Assembly: GCA_963815495.1 (NCBI GenBank) | Contig: CAWFGW010000007.1 | Location: forward strand, 496,001-560,000 | From: CAWFGW01 sp963815495 | GTDB taxonomy: Bacteria; Bacteroidota; Bacteroidia; Cytophagales; JAAEPT01 | Length of the DNA: 64,000 bases | Direction of reading: 5' to 3' | Part shown: in pieces, positions 15,990 to 26,700 of the stretch | Numbering within the stretch: the first letter of the stretch is position 1 | How the letters are laid out: every line of letters starts with the position of its first letter | The notes under the pieces: generated by a model | Told to the model about the DNA's origin: nothing | The model's input: only the letters and a program-made list of their open reading frames with translations | The model's database searches: none | Made by a program: the position numbers and the translations under genes

Positions 15990-17141
15990 ATGGCAAAAAT
16001 ATTAATCATAGATGATGAGAAGGTAATTAGAGGAACGTTGAAAGAGATTCTCGAATATGAAAAATATACGGTGGAGGAAGCTCAAGACGGAGAAGAAGGG
16101 TTAAAAAAGATTGAAGCAAATAACTATGATGTTGTATTGTGTGATATCAAAATGCCCAAAATGGACGGTATGGAAGTCCTTGAAAAAGCAATAGCTTTAG
16201 GAAAAGACACCCAATTTATCATGGTTTCTGCTCATGGAAACATTGAAACAGCCGTTGATGCCACGAAAAAAGGGGCTTTTGATTTTATCTCCAAACCCCC
16301 AGACTTAAACCGTTTATTAGTTTCAGTAAGAAATGCATTAGATAAATCTACACTAGTAGTTGAAACCAAAACACTGAAAAAAAAGATATCTAAAACCATA
16401 GATATTGTAGGTGAATCAAAAGAAATTAACACGGTAAAAGAAACCATTAAAAAAGTTGCTCCTACTGATGCTAGAGTAATGATATTTGGACCTAATGGGT
16501 CGGGTAAAGAATTGGTAGCTAAACAAATTCACGCACAAAGCAATCGAACGAAAGCGCCAATGATTGAAGTGAACTGTGCAGCCATTCCAAGTGAATTAAT
16601 TGAAAGCGAATTATTTGGGCATGAAAAAGGTTCCTTCACAGGTGCTCAAAAACAGCGTTTGGGTCAATTTGAATTGGCAAATGGTGGAACTATTTTTTTA
16701 GATGAAATTGGTGATATGAGTTTATCTGCTCAGGCAAAAGTTCTACGAGCATTGCAGGAAAACACCATTACTCGTGTTGGTGGCGAAAAAAGCATCAAAG
16801 TGGATGTGCGTGTGATTGCAGCTACAAATAAAGACTTAAAGAAAGAAATTGCAGAAGGCAACTTCAGAGAGGATTTATACCATCGATTAAGTGTAATAGT
16901 TATTCATGTGCCCTCTTTGAATGACCGAGCAAGTGACATTCCTTTATTGGTTGACAAGTTTTTAAACGACATTGCAAAAGATTACGGTGCTCCCCCCAAA
17001 AAAATTGATAAAGCAGCGTTAGATGCGCTTCAAAAACATAATTGGTCAGGTAATATCCGTGAACTAAGAAATGTAGTTGAGCGATTAATTATTATGAGTG
17101 GAGATAAAATTACTGATGGAGATGTAAAAAAATATGTATAA
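15990..17141 (+). CDS. NtrC-like sigma-54 response regulator without a DNA-binding domain
   Basis: 383 residues: receiver domain (about 1-120) with the acidic pair DD at 8-9, phosphoacceptor D52 and K102, followed by an AAA+ sigma-54 interaction domain (about 135-375). The Walker A motif is GPNGSGK (167-173) in place of the common GESGTGK, the sigma-54-contacting loop is GSFTGA (214-219) in place of GAFTGA, and Walker B is IFLDEIGD (235-242). The arginine-finger region and NWSGNIRELRN are intact. The protein stops right after the AAA+ lid, so the Fis-type helix-turn-helix is absent. No histidine kinase is adjacent. Target binding must come from elsewhere or from solution activation. Confidence 0.88.
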   Translation: MAKILIIDDEKVIRGTLKEILEYEKYTVEEAQDGEEGLKKIEANNYDVVLCDIKMPKMDGMEVLEKAIALGKDTQFIMVSAHGNIETAVDATKKGAFDFISKPPDLNRLLVSVRNALDKSTLVVETKTLKKKISKTIDIVGESKEINTVKETIKKVAPTDARVMIFGPNGSGKELVAKQIHAQSNRTKAPMIEVNCAAIPSELIESELFGHEKGSFTGAQKQRLGQFELANGGTIFLDEIGDMSLSAQAKVLRALQENTITRVGGEKSIKVDVRVIAATNKDLKKEIAEGNFREDLYHRLSVIVIHVPSLNDRASDIPLLVDKFLNDIAKDYGAPPKKIDKAALDALQKHNWSGNIRELRNVVERLIIMSGDKITDGDVKKYV

Positions 17142-17144
17142 GAG

Positions 17145-18263
17145 TTACAACCACTTCTGGTTTTTAAAATAGAAAAACATCGAAATAATCACTAATACCA
17201 TTACTCCCAATACAATGGGGTAGCCATAAGGGTTATCTAACTCTGGCATATATTTGAAATTCATCCCATATAACCCAGCTAAAAATGACAAAGGCATAAA
17301 TATGGTTGAAATGATGGCCAATACTTTCATCACACTGTTCATATTGGTGCTTATTGAACCATGGTATAGATTGGCTGCGTTGGTTAATATATCTCGGTTT
17401 TGATCTAATAGTTCTGTGCAGTGCAGCAAATGATCATGAACATCTTTAAAATAACGAAAGGTGTTTTTGTGTATTAAACCTGTTGAAAGGACATCTATTT
17501 TTGCAATGGCATCACGAAGTGGTGTTACTGTGGAAACTAAAAACCGTTGTTGTTTTCGTAACTTCTGGATTTTCGCAACAGTGTTTGATTTAGGTGTTAA
17601 TAGTGCTTCATTTTCTATTTTATCTACTTTTTTTGAAAACACTTCAATCACTTCAACATAATGATCAACAATTGTGTCAAGTAAAAGATAAAAAAGATAA
17701 TCTGCATCTCGTTTTCTTACTTGCCCTTTATCCTCTTCAAGCCGTTGCCGAATGGATTCAAAAACATCATCTTCAGTTTCTTGAAAAGAAAGCACATAGT
17801 TTTTACCTAAGACAAAGCTTACTTGTTCAATATAGGCTTTGGCATCTTGACTACTCCATCGCAACATCTTGAGCGTAAGAAATAGCTCAGAATCGTATAT
17901 TTCTAATTTAGGACGTTGAAAGGTGTCTAAGATATCTTCTAACATTAACCGATGCAAAGAATAATGCTCTCCAATTTCTTTGATAATATCAACTTCATAT
18001 AAAGCATCCACGTTAACCCAATGAATTAAGCCGTCCTCTATACTCAATCCTGAAAATCCTTTAAGGGTCTCTTGCTTAGTTACGCGTTCGGTATTATAGC
18101 TATAACAACTTACCTCCACTTCAGAGTTTCTACTCTCTCCAAAGTAAATTAACGAACCTGGAGGAAGGCCTAATTTTTTTTTAGAAATGGAATGTTGTTT
18201 ATCTAAGATGCCTTTTCGATTAGAAGATTCGCTATTAGTGACGTCCATCCTGTTTGATAACAT
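17145..18263 (-). CDS. corA: CorA-type magnesium/cobalt transporter
   Basis: 372 residues, with a large cytoplasmic N-terminal domain, a long helical region (about 200-300) and two C-terminal membrane helices. The CorA signature YGMNF is present with GMN at 333-335 at the end of the first helix, followed by a short acidic loop (MPELDN) and the last helix, ending in basic residues. It forms pentameric Mg2+ channels in the inner membrane. The start lies inside the upstream glucosidase gene (overlap 46 or 61 bases depending on ATG 18248 or 18263), and no later start codon precedes the conserved KKKLGLPPGSLIYFGE segment, so the overlap is real. Confidence 0.9.
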   Translation of the reverse strand: MLSNRMDVTNSESSNRKGILDKQHSISKKKLGLPPGSLIYFGESRNSEVEVSCYSYNTERVTKQETLKGFSGLSIEDGLIHWVNVDALYEVDIIKEIGEHYSLHRLMLEDILDTFQRPKLEIYDSELFLTLKMLRWSSQDAKAYIEQVSFVLGKNYVLSFQETEDDVFESIRQRLEEDKGQVRKRDADYLFYLLLDTIVDHYVEVIEVFSKKVDKIENEALLTPKSNTVAKIQKLRKQQRFLVSTVTPLRDAIAKIDVLSTGLIHKNTFRYFKDVHDHLLHCTELLDQNRDILTNAANLYHGSISTNMNSVMKVLAIISTIFMPLSFLAGLYGMNFKYMPELDNPYGYPIVLGVMVLVIISMFFYFKNQKWL

Positions 18264-20824
18264 GATCCTAGGCCCCTACCAGTGTCAGCATGGAAATACT
18301 CATAGAACATGTGTGGTTTATTTTTAATGTGTTCTGAACTAAATAAATGGTGTTCTGCTTCGTAAGCTAATTGTCCCGCATCATTTTTAGGCTTAAAGAT
18401 CCCTAAAAGTCGCTTTTCAAGTTCCAAAATAATCTGATCTAAAGGAAGCTTGTTGCCTGAACCCTCTGGGTATTCATAAACATACTCCTGACCATAGTAT
18501 TTATGATACTTTTTTAGGGCTTCAATAATCATATAGTTAATTGGAAACCAAATTGGACCCCGCCAGTTTGAATTACCACCGAACATTGCTGTATTTGATT
18601 CCCCAGGAACATAAGACACACCATGTCTTATTCCTTCAATATCTAACTCATAAGGATGATGTTCGTGATATTTAGATAGTGAACGTATGCCATAAGGAGA
18701 AAGGAACTCTGTTTCTGACAGCATCCTCTTTAAAACATACTGAAGACGGTGTCCACGAAGTAAAGCAAACAAATGATTGCCTTCATTATTTCTATTTTCT
18801 ATTCTAGAAGTCAACGAAGCTAATTCGGGTCTGTTTCGCATTAAGCCAGTGGCTCTGCGTTGAAAATCATTTAAACCTTCAAACAACTCTTCTGGAATAA
18901 CCTCTACTGCAAATAAGGGGATTAAGCCTACTATGGATCGAACTTTCATTCGTTGAGGTTCTCCCTTTTGTAACTGAACCACATCGTAGAAGAACTCATC
19001 CTCAGGATCCCATAGTGAGATATCATCTTTTCCTAAGTGTTCTAACACTCCTGCTATTTCTAGAAAGTGCTGAAAAAACTTAGAAGCTGATTCTTGATAT
19101 GAAGAATGGTATTTAGAAAGCTCCAAAGTCATACGAAGCATGTTCAAACAGTACATAGCCATCCAGCTGGTTGCATCTGCTTGCTCAATCGATTTTATCC
19201 CTTTTGGGAGATTACTTCTATCAAAAACACCAATATTATCAAGTCCTAAAAATCCTCCTTCAAAAAGATTTTTCCCATGACTATCTTTTTGGTTCACCCA
19301 CCAAGTAAAATTGATTAATAACTTTTGAAAAACCTTTTGAAGGAAATCGAAATCTGGCTTACCATTGATTTTTCTATCTAAATCGAAAACTTTCAAACAC
19401 GCCCACGCATGAACTGGTGGATTTACATCCGAGAAATTCCATTCATAAGCTGGAATTTGACCATTAGGGTGCATATAATACTCCCTTAGCATCAATGAAA
19501 GTTGTCTTTTTGCAAAAGCACTATCCATATAAGCCAAGGTAGTGGTATGAAACGCTAAATCCCAAGCTGCATACCAGGGGTATTCCCATTTATCAGGCAT
19601 CAACAAAATGTTCTTATTTGACAAATGTCGCCAATTACTATTTCTTGAGAAATCTCTTATGGCCTTTGGAGAGTCGTTTTCCCCGTTCAACCATTTGTTT
19701 ACATCAAAATAATAAAACTGTTTGGACCATAAAATACCTGAAAGTGCATCGATGAAAACCTTTTTATTATGTTTTTTTATAAGATGCTGTTCACATAAAT
19801 CATCATAATAGTCCTCAGCATCTTGCTTGCGCTCTTGAAAATGTTGATCTATATTTTCAAAAGGTCTTTCAATTGCTTCTTTTGAAAATCGCAAGTTAAC
19901 CTCTTGGGTTTCACCAGCACCAATGACTAACTCATAAGCAGCGGCAAACTTAGTACCTTGTCGCGTAGTTTCATTAACGGTCTCCTCTCCTTTTGTAATA
20001 TGATTACTGATTCCGTTTTTTGTATATTTCACTGTATTTTTTACACCATACACATGCATGGTATTGGTTTCATTATCACAAAAAAGTGCTCTCCCACCAT
20101 CAGAATAATACACATGATATTCACCTAAATGCTCGTGATAAAGATCGACAGAACCTTTCTTTTTAAGCTTTAGAATTGGTTTTTGCGAACAGTATTCATG
20201 ATTCCAATAATTCCGAAACCATACTTGAGGCAACACCCAAATGGCTTGTTCTTTATTTGAGCAGTTTTTAACTTTTATTTTTTGAATAATATCTTCCTCT
20301 TCAACCTTAGCATAAATAATCTCTATATCAAAAAACTCATCATTATCATAAATCCCTGTATCCCAAACTTCAAATTCTTGTTCTTTTTTGCTCCGCTTTA
20401 GATTTTCTTTTTGAATGATGGAATAAGGAAATTTATTAATAGGATAAATGTAATGAAAGACACTATAAGAGTGAGTAGGAGTATTTATACCTTGAAAATA
20501 GACTTCTTTTACGTCTTCACCATGATTCCCTTGGGAGTTCGTTAACCCAAAAAGATTTTCTTTTAAAATATCATCTTTTCCATTCCAAAAAGCGGGCGCT
20601 AAGCATATATTTTGTTTATTATCGCAAAAGCCTCCAATTCCTTCTTCACCCCAACGGTATGCATTACCAATCGATTTATAATGATCAATGAAATCCCATG
20701 CATCACCATTTTGACTATAATCTTCCCGTACTGTTCCCCATTGCCGGTAACTCAAATAAGTACCCCATTTTTTCCAACCCGAATTATCAGTGGTTAACAT
20801 CACTCTTAAAGCCTCTTTTCTCAC
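18203..20824 (-). CDS. GH63-like glucosidase (MGH1-like glycoside hydrolase)
   Basis: About 873 residues from a GTG at 20824; an ATG at 20800 is a good alternative since the family homology begins near WKKWGTYLSYRQWGTVREDYS. An N-terminal beta-sandwich-like region (to ~350) is followed by an (alpha/alpha)6-type domain with WEYPWYAAWDLAFHTTTLA and the C-terminal YVPGESNTAMFGGNSNWRGP and GRGLGSCYQTGWTSL segments of this group. No signal peptide, so probably cytoplasmic, acting on alpha-glucosides or related oligosaccharides. Neighbouring corA overlaps its 3' end; transcription is probably shared. Confidence 0.75.
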   Translation of the reverse strand: MRKEALRVMLTTDNSGWKKWGTYLSYRQWGTVREDYSQNGDAWDFIDHYKSIGNAYRWGEEGIGGFCDNKQNICLAPAFWNGKDDILKENLFGLTNSQGNHGEDVKEVYFQGINTPTHSYSVFHYIYPINKFPYSIIQKENLKRSKKEQEFEVWDTGIYDNDEFFDIEIIYAKVEEEDIIQKIKVKNCSNKEQAIWVLPQVWFRNYWNHEYCSQKPILKLKKKGSVDLYHEHLGEYHVYYSDGGRALFCDNETNTMHVYGVKNTVKYTKNGISNHITKGEETVNETTRQGTKFAAAYELVIGAGETQEVNLRFSKEAIERPFENIDQHFQERKQDAEDYYDDLCEQHLIKKHNKKVFIDALSGILWSKQFYYFDVNKWLNGENDSPKAIRDFSRNSNWRHLSNKNILLMPDKWEYPWYAAWDLAFHTTTLAYMDSAFAKRQLSLMLREYYMHPNGQIPAYEWNFSDVNPPVHAWACLKVFDLDRKINGKPDFDFLQKVFQKLLINFTWWVNQKDSHGKNLFEGGFLGLDNIGVFDRSNLPKGIKSIEQADATSWMAMYCLNMLRMTLELSKYHSSYQESASKFFQHFLEIAGVLEHLGKDDISLWDPEDEFFYDVVQLQKGEPQRMKVRSIVGLIPLFAVEVIPEELFEGLNDFQRRATGLMRNRPELASLTSRIENRNNEGNHLFALLRGHRLQYVLKRMLSETEFLSPYGIRSLSKYHEHHPYELDIEGIRHGVSYVPGESNTAMFGGNSNWRGPIWFPINYMIIEALKKYHKYYGQEYVYEYPEGSGNKLPLDQIILELEKRLLGIFKPKNDAGQLAYEAEHHLFSSEHIKNKPHMFYEYFHADTGRGLGSCYQTGWTSLIANLLIEKAS

Positions 20825-21149
20825 TTCACTTAAAATTTAGTATTTCTATCGCTAAAACAGTTATTCTTGAAATCAACCCCAACATAGTTAAATTTATTTT
20901 CATCAAAACAACTTCCTTTAAAATTTCTATGAAACACCTTAATTCATCGGCTATTTGCCAGTATATAGGATCTTTCAAATATGATTTTTTGTTATCAAGT
21001 TCCAACTTATCATTCACTAATTAATTAAATTTAAAATTAATGAATGAGAGGCTATATCTGAGTATTATAAAAAACGTTATTTAAGATTCGCTAAAAAATT
21101 CCTATAATTGTTAAAAATCGCTATTCTATTAGTTTTTAAATAACAACAC
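20825..21149. other. AT-rich divergent intergenic region
   Basis: 325 bases between the minus-strand glucosidase and the plus-strand coiled-coil gene. It must hold both promoters, but I see no perfect TAnnTTTG box; TATAATTG at about 21103 is the nearest for the plus gene. A 63-codon minus-strand frame here looks like chance. Confidence 0.4.
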
Positions 21150-22103
21150 ATGAGCCAAGAAAATAAGCCAGCAAATACCGAGACCAAATCAGGAGGTGGA
21201 AAAAAAGCCCTGATAATTGTCCTTATACTTTTACTTCTAGGGGGAAACGGATATTTAATATATAAAAAAGTAGAAACTGAAAAACAGCATGTAACTGCTA
21301 TTGAAGGTAAAGATGCTATTATTGCAACAAGAGAGGCTACCCTTGATTCACTGCATGCAGTTTTAAAGCTTCGCTATGACGAAATAGCTGCACTTTCTGG
21401 TGACACAGCTTCATTAGGTCAAGCTATGCGAGATCTAGAACAAGAAAAAAAGAAATTGAAACGGTCTGCTAATGTAGCTTGGAGCAAAGTCAAGAATCTT
21501 GAAAAAATGAAAAACCAGTATGAGCAAATGTTAAAGCAACAGGATGAAGAACTTTTGATTTTGCGTTCCGCGTCTGACTCCTTAAGCAAATTTAACACGG
21601 CATTAAAAGATACGATTGTTAAAAAAGAGAATGAAATATCAACTCTGGTAACAGAAAAAGATGAACTATCAGGTCAAGTTGAGTTAGCAAAAATACTTAC
21701 AGCTGATAAGTTTGCTTTTTCATACATAGATAAGAAAGATCGATTAAAACAATGGGAAGATACCGGAATCCCAACTTTTAAATCGAAATCGGTTGTCAAA
21801 CTTCGAGTTGACTTTAAATTAATGCCGAACAAAGTAGCTCTTGTAGAAGAAAAAACAGTCTATATGCAAATCAAAGATCCATCTGGTAACACCATTTATG
21901 ATTTAGCACTTGGTTCAGGTGAGTTTGATTTTGATGGCAGACAAGAGTATTACACCTTAAAAGAGGATGTTTTATATGACACGAGAGGCAAGCAAGTCAC
22001 TTTTATTTATGATAAAGGCTCTCCTTTCATGGAAGGAACTTATAAAGTGAATATTTACTGTGAAGGTAAGCTAATAGGAAGTGATTCTTTTGCCATCAAA
22101 TAA
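21150..22103 (+). CDS. Membrane-anchored coiled-coil protein of unknown function
   Basis: 317 residues. A short Lys/Gly-rich N-terminus is followed by one strongly hydrophobic helix (about 20-40: ALIIVLILLLLGGNGYLIY), then a long coiled coil (about 45-190) rich in Glu, Lys and Leu heptads. The C-terminal ~120 residues are beta-rich (FAFSYIDKKDRLKQW..., YMQIKDPSGNTIYDLALGSGEF) and probably sit in the periplasm. No enzyme motif is seen. The position near a PorP/SprF gene and a giant surface protein hints at an envelope role, but nothing in the sequence proves it. A strong hairpin terminator follows. Confidence 0.7.
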   Translation: MSQENKPANTETKSGGGKKALIIVLILLLLGGNGYLIYKKVETEKQHVTAIEGKDAIIATREATLDSLHAVLKLRYDEIAALSGDTASLGQAMRDLEQEKKKLKRSANVAWSKVKNLEKMKNQYEQMLKQQDEELLILRSASDSLSKFNTALKDTIVKKENEISTLVTEKDELSGQVELAKILTADKFAFSYIDKKDRLKQWEDTGIPTFKSKSVVKLRVDFKLMPNKVALVEEKTVYMQIKDPSGNTIYDLALGSGEFDFDGRQEYYTLKEDVLYDTRGKQVTFIYDKGSPFMEGTYKVNIYCEGKLIGSDSFAIK

Positions 22104-22620
22104 TTTTAAAAGGAGCTTTATAAGCTCCTTTTTCTTTTTATTTATTTTTATTGCTCCTTTCTGTTACTCAGAAAATAACTTAACAATAACAGTGTCAAGC
22201 TCAAACTTGACCGAAGATGTTTCTTCATTAACAACAAAGAATGATGAACTACTTCTATATGTATTCGAATTGATTGATGACACGGTCAACGTTATTTCCC
22301 TCCATCAATTTGAATTAGATCAACAACATCAGAAGCAAATAATAACCAGTGAAGAACTAATAAATGATAGCCTCTATTTTTTCTTGTTGGAAATGGACTC
22401 TCAGGAACCTATTGATGCAATTATTAAGAAAGTGAATGACAATATAAATGTGATAATAAAATCACACTTCGAACTTAATACTAGAAAAATCAAAGAAGTT
22501 TTAGGTGATGAAGATGTGATTTCTGCTAAAAAAATCGGTGATAAAAACATAAAGTTTATAGAAACTGGCTTTCATCTTTTTGATAAATATGTTTATCAAA
22601 TCACCATCACTACATTCTAG
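22081..22620 (+). CDS. Secreted hypothetical protein overlapping the upstream gene
   Basis: 179 residues; starts at a GTG (22081) inside the 3' end of the coiled-coil gene, or possibly at the TTG at 22090. No ATG precedes the signal peptide (KRSFISSFFFLFIFIAPFC, cleaved near CYS/EN), so an alternative start codon is required. The mature part (about 150 residues) is acidic, with no known motif. The first codons coincide with a strong intrinsic terminator hairpin of the upstream gene (22108-22132), so expression would need read-through or its own promoter. Its end overlaps the convergent PorP/SprF gene by 11 bases. Confidence 0.5.
   Translation: MILLPSNNFKRSFISSFFFLFIFIAPFCYSENNLTITVSSSNLTEDVSSLTTKNDELLLYVFELIDDTVNVISLHQFELDQQHQKQIITSEELINDSLYFFLLEMDSQEPIDAIIKKVNDNINVIIKSHFELNTRKIKEVLGDEDVISAKKIGDKNIKFIETGFHLFDKYVYQITITTF
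22108..22141 (+). terminator. Intrinsic terminator with 11-bp perfect stem
   Basis: AAAAGGAGCTT, loop TAT, AAGCTCCTTTT, followed by the T-rich run TCTTTTTA. It lies 5 bases after the stop codon of the coiled-coil gene and within the first codons of the next frame. Confidence 0.85.
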
Positions 22621-23647
22621 GGGTATGATGACTCCGTATTTTTTTAGCAGGCTGCTTCAATTTTAAAGACACCTCATAAGCTGAAACATTCCCCCCTACA
22701 GCTTGTCTTAGAGTAGAACTATTCATATCATAACTAAATGCTATTGTATAATAAGTTCCACCCAAACCAGCAGATAGAATATAAGCATCTTGAACTCTAT
22801 ACCATCCTCCAATTGTGATGAATGCGGGGTTCCAACGTTCAATTAACGGAGCAAATAAATAGTTAAAATAGGACCCCACATTTACTTGCAAATTATCGCC
22901 TTGTAAAGTTGTTAAGACATTCGGGTTTATTGTGAATTTATACCCCATTTGAATATCCATTCCGCCATGAAGTTTATAAAGAACAGGTAATTTACTTTTT
23001 CCGTCAACAACTAAAGACTCATTTGGCTGGTTTAAATGATAAGCTGAAAGTCCAAAATAAGCATCCATCTTACTGTCCATAAAATCCTCGTTGTAATTAT
23101 AATAATACAATAAACCAGCACTTAAATCGGGTAAAAACACTTTTGTTTCAATATTGCTCACACCTGGATCAATAGATCCGTCATATCCAATAAAGGGATT
23201 ATATTGAGAAGTCCATTGAAAGCTATTGGGAGACACGGATTTTTGTATTAAACCACCTTGTATCCCTAGAGTTAATTGAGATTTACGAGTCATTTTGACA
23301 TTCGTTGAAAATGTTAAGTTAACGCCACTGTTAGTTAACGCTCCATCATTTGCTTTATCTTGGAAAGCTGACACACCTACCCCTCCCCAATACCCTTCTA
23401 AAATCTCTTTCCGAGGTATTGGTACCATCACAGAAAGTTGATTGGTTTGAAAATTAGCTCCTACATTTTTCCATTGTGTTCGAGAATGGGCACTTAATGT
23501 AGTGGTTTCTTCCAATGCCATAATTGCTGGATTTAGATATAAACCAGCAGTATAGAATTGGCTAAAAGTTGGGTCTTGAGAAAAAACAATCAATGTTTTA
23601 AAACAAATCAAAAAAACGAATACCTTTTTTAAAGAATCCTTATTCAT
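22610..23647 (-). CDS. PorP/SprF family type IX secretion system membrane protein
   Basis: 345 residues with a signal peptide ending near VFSQDP. The family hallmark follows immediately: QDPTFSQFYTAGLYLNPAIMALEE, then SAHSRTQWKNVGANFQT. The rest is a run of amphipathic beta strands of an outer membrane barrel with the typical SAGLLYYYNYN and FSYDMNSSTLR segments. Members work with T9SS; SprF in Flavobacterium is needed to deliver the giant adhesin SprB. The gene is divergent from the giant repeat protein gene 125 bases away, so the two are probably functional partners. A good promoter for it is visible (23675-23704). Confidence 0.9.
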   Translation of the reverse strand: MNKDSLKKVFVFLICFKTLIVFSQDPTFSQFYTAGLYLNPAIMALEETTTLSAHSRTQWKNVGANFQTNQLSVMVPIPRKEILEGYWGGVGVSAFQDKANDGALTNSGVNLTFSTNVKMTRKSQLTLGIQGGLIQKSVSPNSFQWTSQYNPFIGYDGSIDPGVSNIETKVFLPDLSAGLLYYYNYNEDFMDSKMDAYFGLSAYHLNQPNESLVVDGKSKLPVLYKLHGGMDIQMGYKFTINPNVLTTLQGDNLQVNVGSYFNYLFAPLIERWNPAFITIGGWYRVQDAYILSAGLGGTYYTIAFSYDMNSSTLRQAVGGNVSAYEVSLKLKQPAKKIRSHHTPRM

Positions 23648-23674
23648 ACTAACATTGAACTTACTAGTTTTTTA

Positions 23675-23704
23675 CAAATTTATTCTATTTTTAATCACCA
23701 ACAA
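23675..23704 (-). promoter_or_regulatory. Bacteroidota promoter for the PorP/SprF gene
   Basis: On the minus strand, TTG, a spacer of 19 bases, then TAAATTTG: both the -33 and -7 boxes of the Bacteroidota housekeeping promoter at standard spacing, 28 bases before the start codon. Confidence 0.65.
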
Positions 23705-23772
23705 AAAATTAAATTAAAGCGTTTTTTTCAGTTTAAACCTTTTTTTTTAACTTTTTTAACTAGCTTAGTTTA

Positions 23773-26700
23773 GTGAAAAATAACCTAATCAACTTAACCT
23801 TATCTATCATTTTTACGTCTAACCATATTATGAGCGCAAAAGGGGGAATCATAGCGTTAATATTTATATTTAGTTTTTTTGGAGCTTATTCTGAAGGAAC
23901 CAAAGAGATACAGCCTAATTCAGGTGAAGTCACCCGAATGCTTTTAAGGCGAGATTGGGATTATACAAATTTTGCGCGATATGGTGCAGCAGAAACTCAA
24001 CGTTTAAATTTTACTATTTGTAATAATGGTGAAATTGCTTATTTCGGATTCAATGGTGCGGAAAACTCCAATGTAAAAATGCGTGTTAGGCGTGCATCAG
24101 ATGGCGCAGTTGTTTTTGCTGAACGTAATTTACCCACAACCGGTGAAGGTTATATTCCAAACTATAACAGAGCGGTTGCAGGCCCACAAGAAATTGTTGG
24201 GGCAGCATCAGGATATGATGCTTTTCAGATTAATGGACTTGCTCCAGATGATTATTACATCGAATTTAACACAAATGACAACGACTTTGAGTTTAGATAT
24301 TTTGACATTACAGTCGCTACTGCAGCCAATAGTCCAATTCTTGGACGAGTGTGGTCGCAAGAATGGCTTTTAACTACCAGAGGGTTTAACAACCCCTTTC
24401 TAGGTGAGTTATATATCTATTCCGATGATGGGATTGTAACCTCAGTAGATTTTAATGGTATCCGACCCTATGTTTTTAATATTTCTGCCAATCCTACAGG
24501 AGTAAAAACTACAGGTGACTTTAATGAAGACCGACAATCTGTCTCTGGTAGACAGACCTACCCGCAATACAAAATATTTTTGAATCCACCCGATGAAAAC
24601 TGTTACCCAAGTGGTGAATTCGGACAAATAACTGCACCTGTTACTGTTACCGGATGTGGGTTGGATAAATGTATCAATATCCCTGTCGACCAAACTGGTC
24701 GGGTATTGATTCTTTTAAATCTTAATGGTCAGCCTGGATATCAGCCTAATTCTGCCGATATTCAATTTGACACTACCGTATCTCCTGGAAACAACTGTAT
24801 ACCTTGGGACACACGAGACAATCTTGGAAACTTAATTCCTGAAGGTCAAAATGTTAACTTACAAATTGATTATCTAAATGGAATTACTCATTTACCACTT
24901 TTTGATGTAGAAAATCATCCTAATGGCTATTCGGTTGGATTAGTCAGGCCCCTTGCACCTCAAGTTCCCATCAAACCATTTTTATTTTGGGATGATGTCA
25001 ATATTGTAAGTCAGGGCGGTGTCCAGGGAACTTCAGAGTTTATTGGTTGTCAAGATCCTTCCTGTCATGATTGGGTAGCTACAAACGGATTTAATAACAA
25101 CGCAACTGATTATGGAAATTTAACTACAATAAACACATGGTGGTATGCCAACATTGTCAATCGAAACACTAACTACCAAGTAACTAATGCGACTGTAGAT
25201 GCAGATGTAAGAATTCCTGGCCGTGGAGAAGACGGTGGTAATGATACTACTACTTGTAGAAATAGTGGTGCTTTTCAATTAGCAGGAAATGTGTCTGAGG
25301 CACCTAGTGCAACTTGGACTACCGATGGGAGTGGTACTTTTTCTAATGTGAATGATTTAAGCGGTACCTACACACCTTCTGATGAAGATTACGATAATGG
25401 CTCCGTACGACTAACCTTGACATCTGAACCTTTTGGTGAATGCCCAACTGATTCAGATTTTATGATTTTAAATTTAGACCCTGGACCAAGCCTAAGTATA
25501 GGACCTGGCGCTGATTTATGCGAAAGTAACTCAAACGTAAATTTACAAGCCTCCTTCTCAAATGCTGACGGCATTCGCTGGTTAGGTGGAAATGGAACTT
25601 TTGTACCTAATAGACGAAGACCTAATGCAACTTATAATCCTACTCCGGCAGAAATTGCTAGCGGAGAGATCACATTAATTCTTAGTACTAATAATGTAAC
25701 AAATGTTTGCCCTAATATAACAGATTCTATTACTTTCACATTTCAAGAAGCTCCTATAGTTAACCCTGGTACAACTCCAGACACTATTTGTGCATCTACA
25801 GCTTTTGTTCAACTAAGCGGTACAATTGAAAATGCAGGTGGTGGAAGATGGTTAGGAGGCAATGGTAATTTTGTCCCTTCAAGAGACTCGCTCAACGCAC
25901 AATATTTCCCAACAAATACTGAAAAAAACAGTGGTTCTTTAACCTTAACCCTTAGTTCAAGGTTAGAAACTGGAGGTTGTCAACCTGTCACTGAAAATAT
26001 TACTTTAACATTTATATCACCGAGCTCAGTTGCAGTAAATTCTCCCACAATTCAAACTTGTGCCAGCACGGATACCATCTCACTTTCTGCAACTGTAACA
26101 GGCTCAGCTACAATAACTTGGTCAGGTGGTAATGGCAGCTTTACTCCTTCCAATACAATTTCAAACCCTCGTTACCTTGTTCACCCAGATGATACAACCG
26201 CGGGCAGCATCGTGATTTTCGTAGAAACAGATGGAAACGATGGTTGTAGTATCGTTAAAGACAGTATCGTAGTAGAATTTTCATCTCCACCTCTAGCAAA
26301 AGTTGATGCTGACAACAAATTAGTTTGTGCTAATAATGCAAGAATTGATTTAGGTGGTACTTTTTCCAATTCAACAGGAGTAAGATGGATAGGCCAAGGA
26401 GGAACATTTTCACCAAGTGAAGACTCATTAAACACTACATATATCCCCAGCCAAGCAGAAATTGATGCAAACTTTACGTTTCTAACACTAACTACTGTGG
26501 GAAATGGTTTTTGTGAACAGGCCTCAGATGTAGAAAACGTTGTAATCTCTCCTGCTCCAATTGCTGACGCACAGGGTCCTTACACTGTATGTAAAAACAA
26601 TCCGAGTATTGAAGTGTCTGGAACTTCTCAAAATTCAACAGGAATTTATTGGAGTAGTTCTGAAGGAACATTTAGTGATACTGCAATTTTTAACCCCATA

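Noticed and set aside
20826..21017. 63-codon minus-strand frame upstream of the glucosidase
   Set aside because: AT-rich, no recognisable motif, no start-site signal; it is one base from the next start but nothing supports it as a gene.
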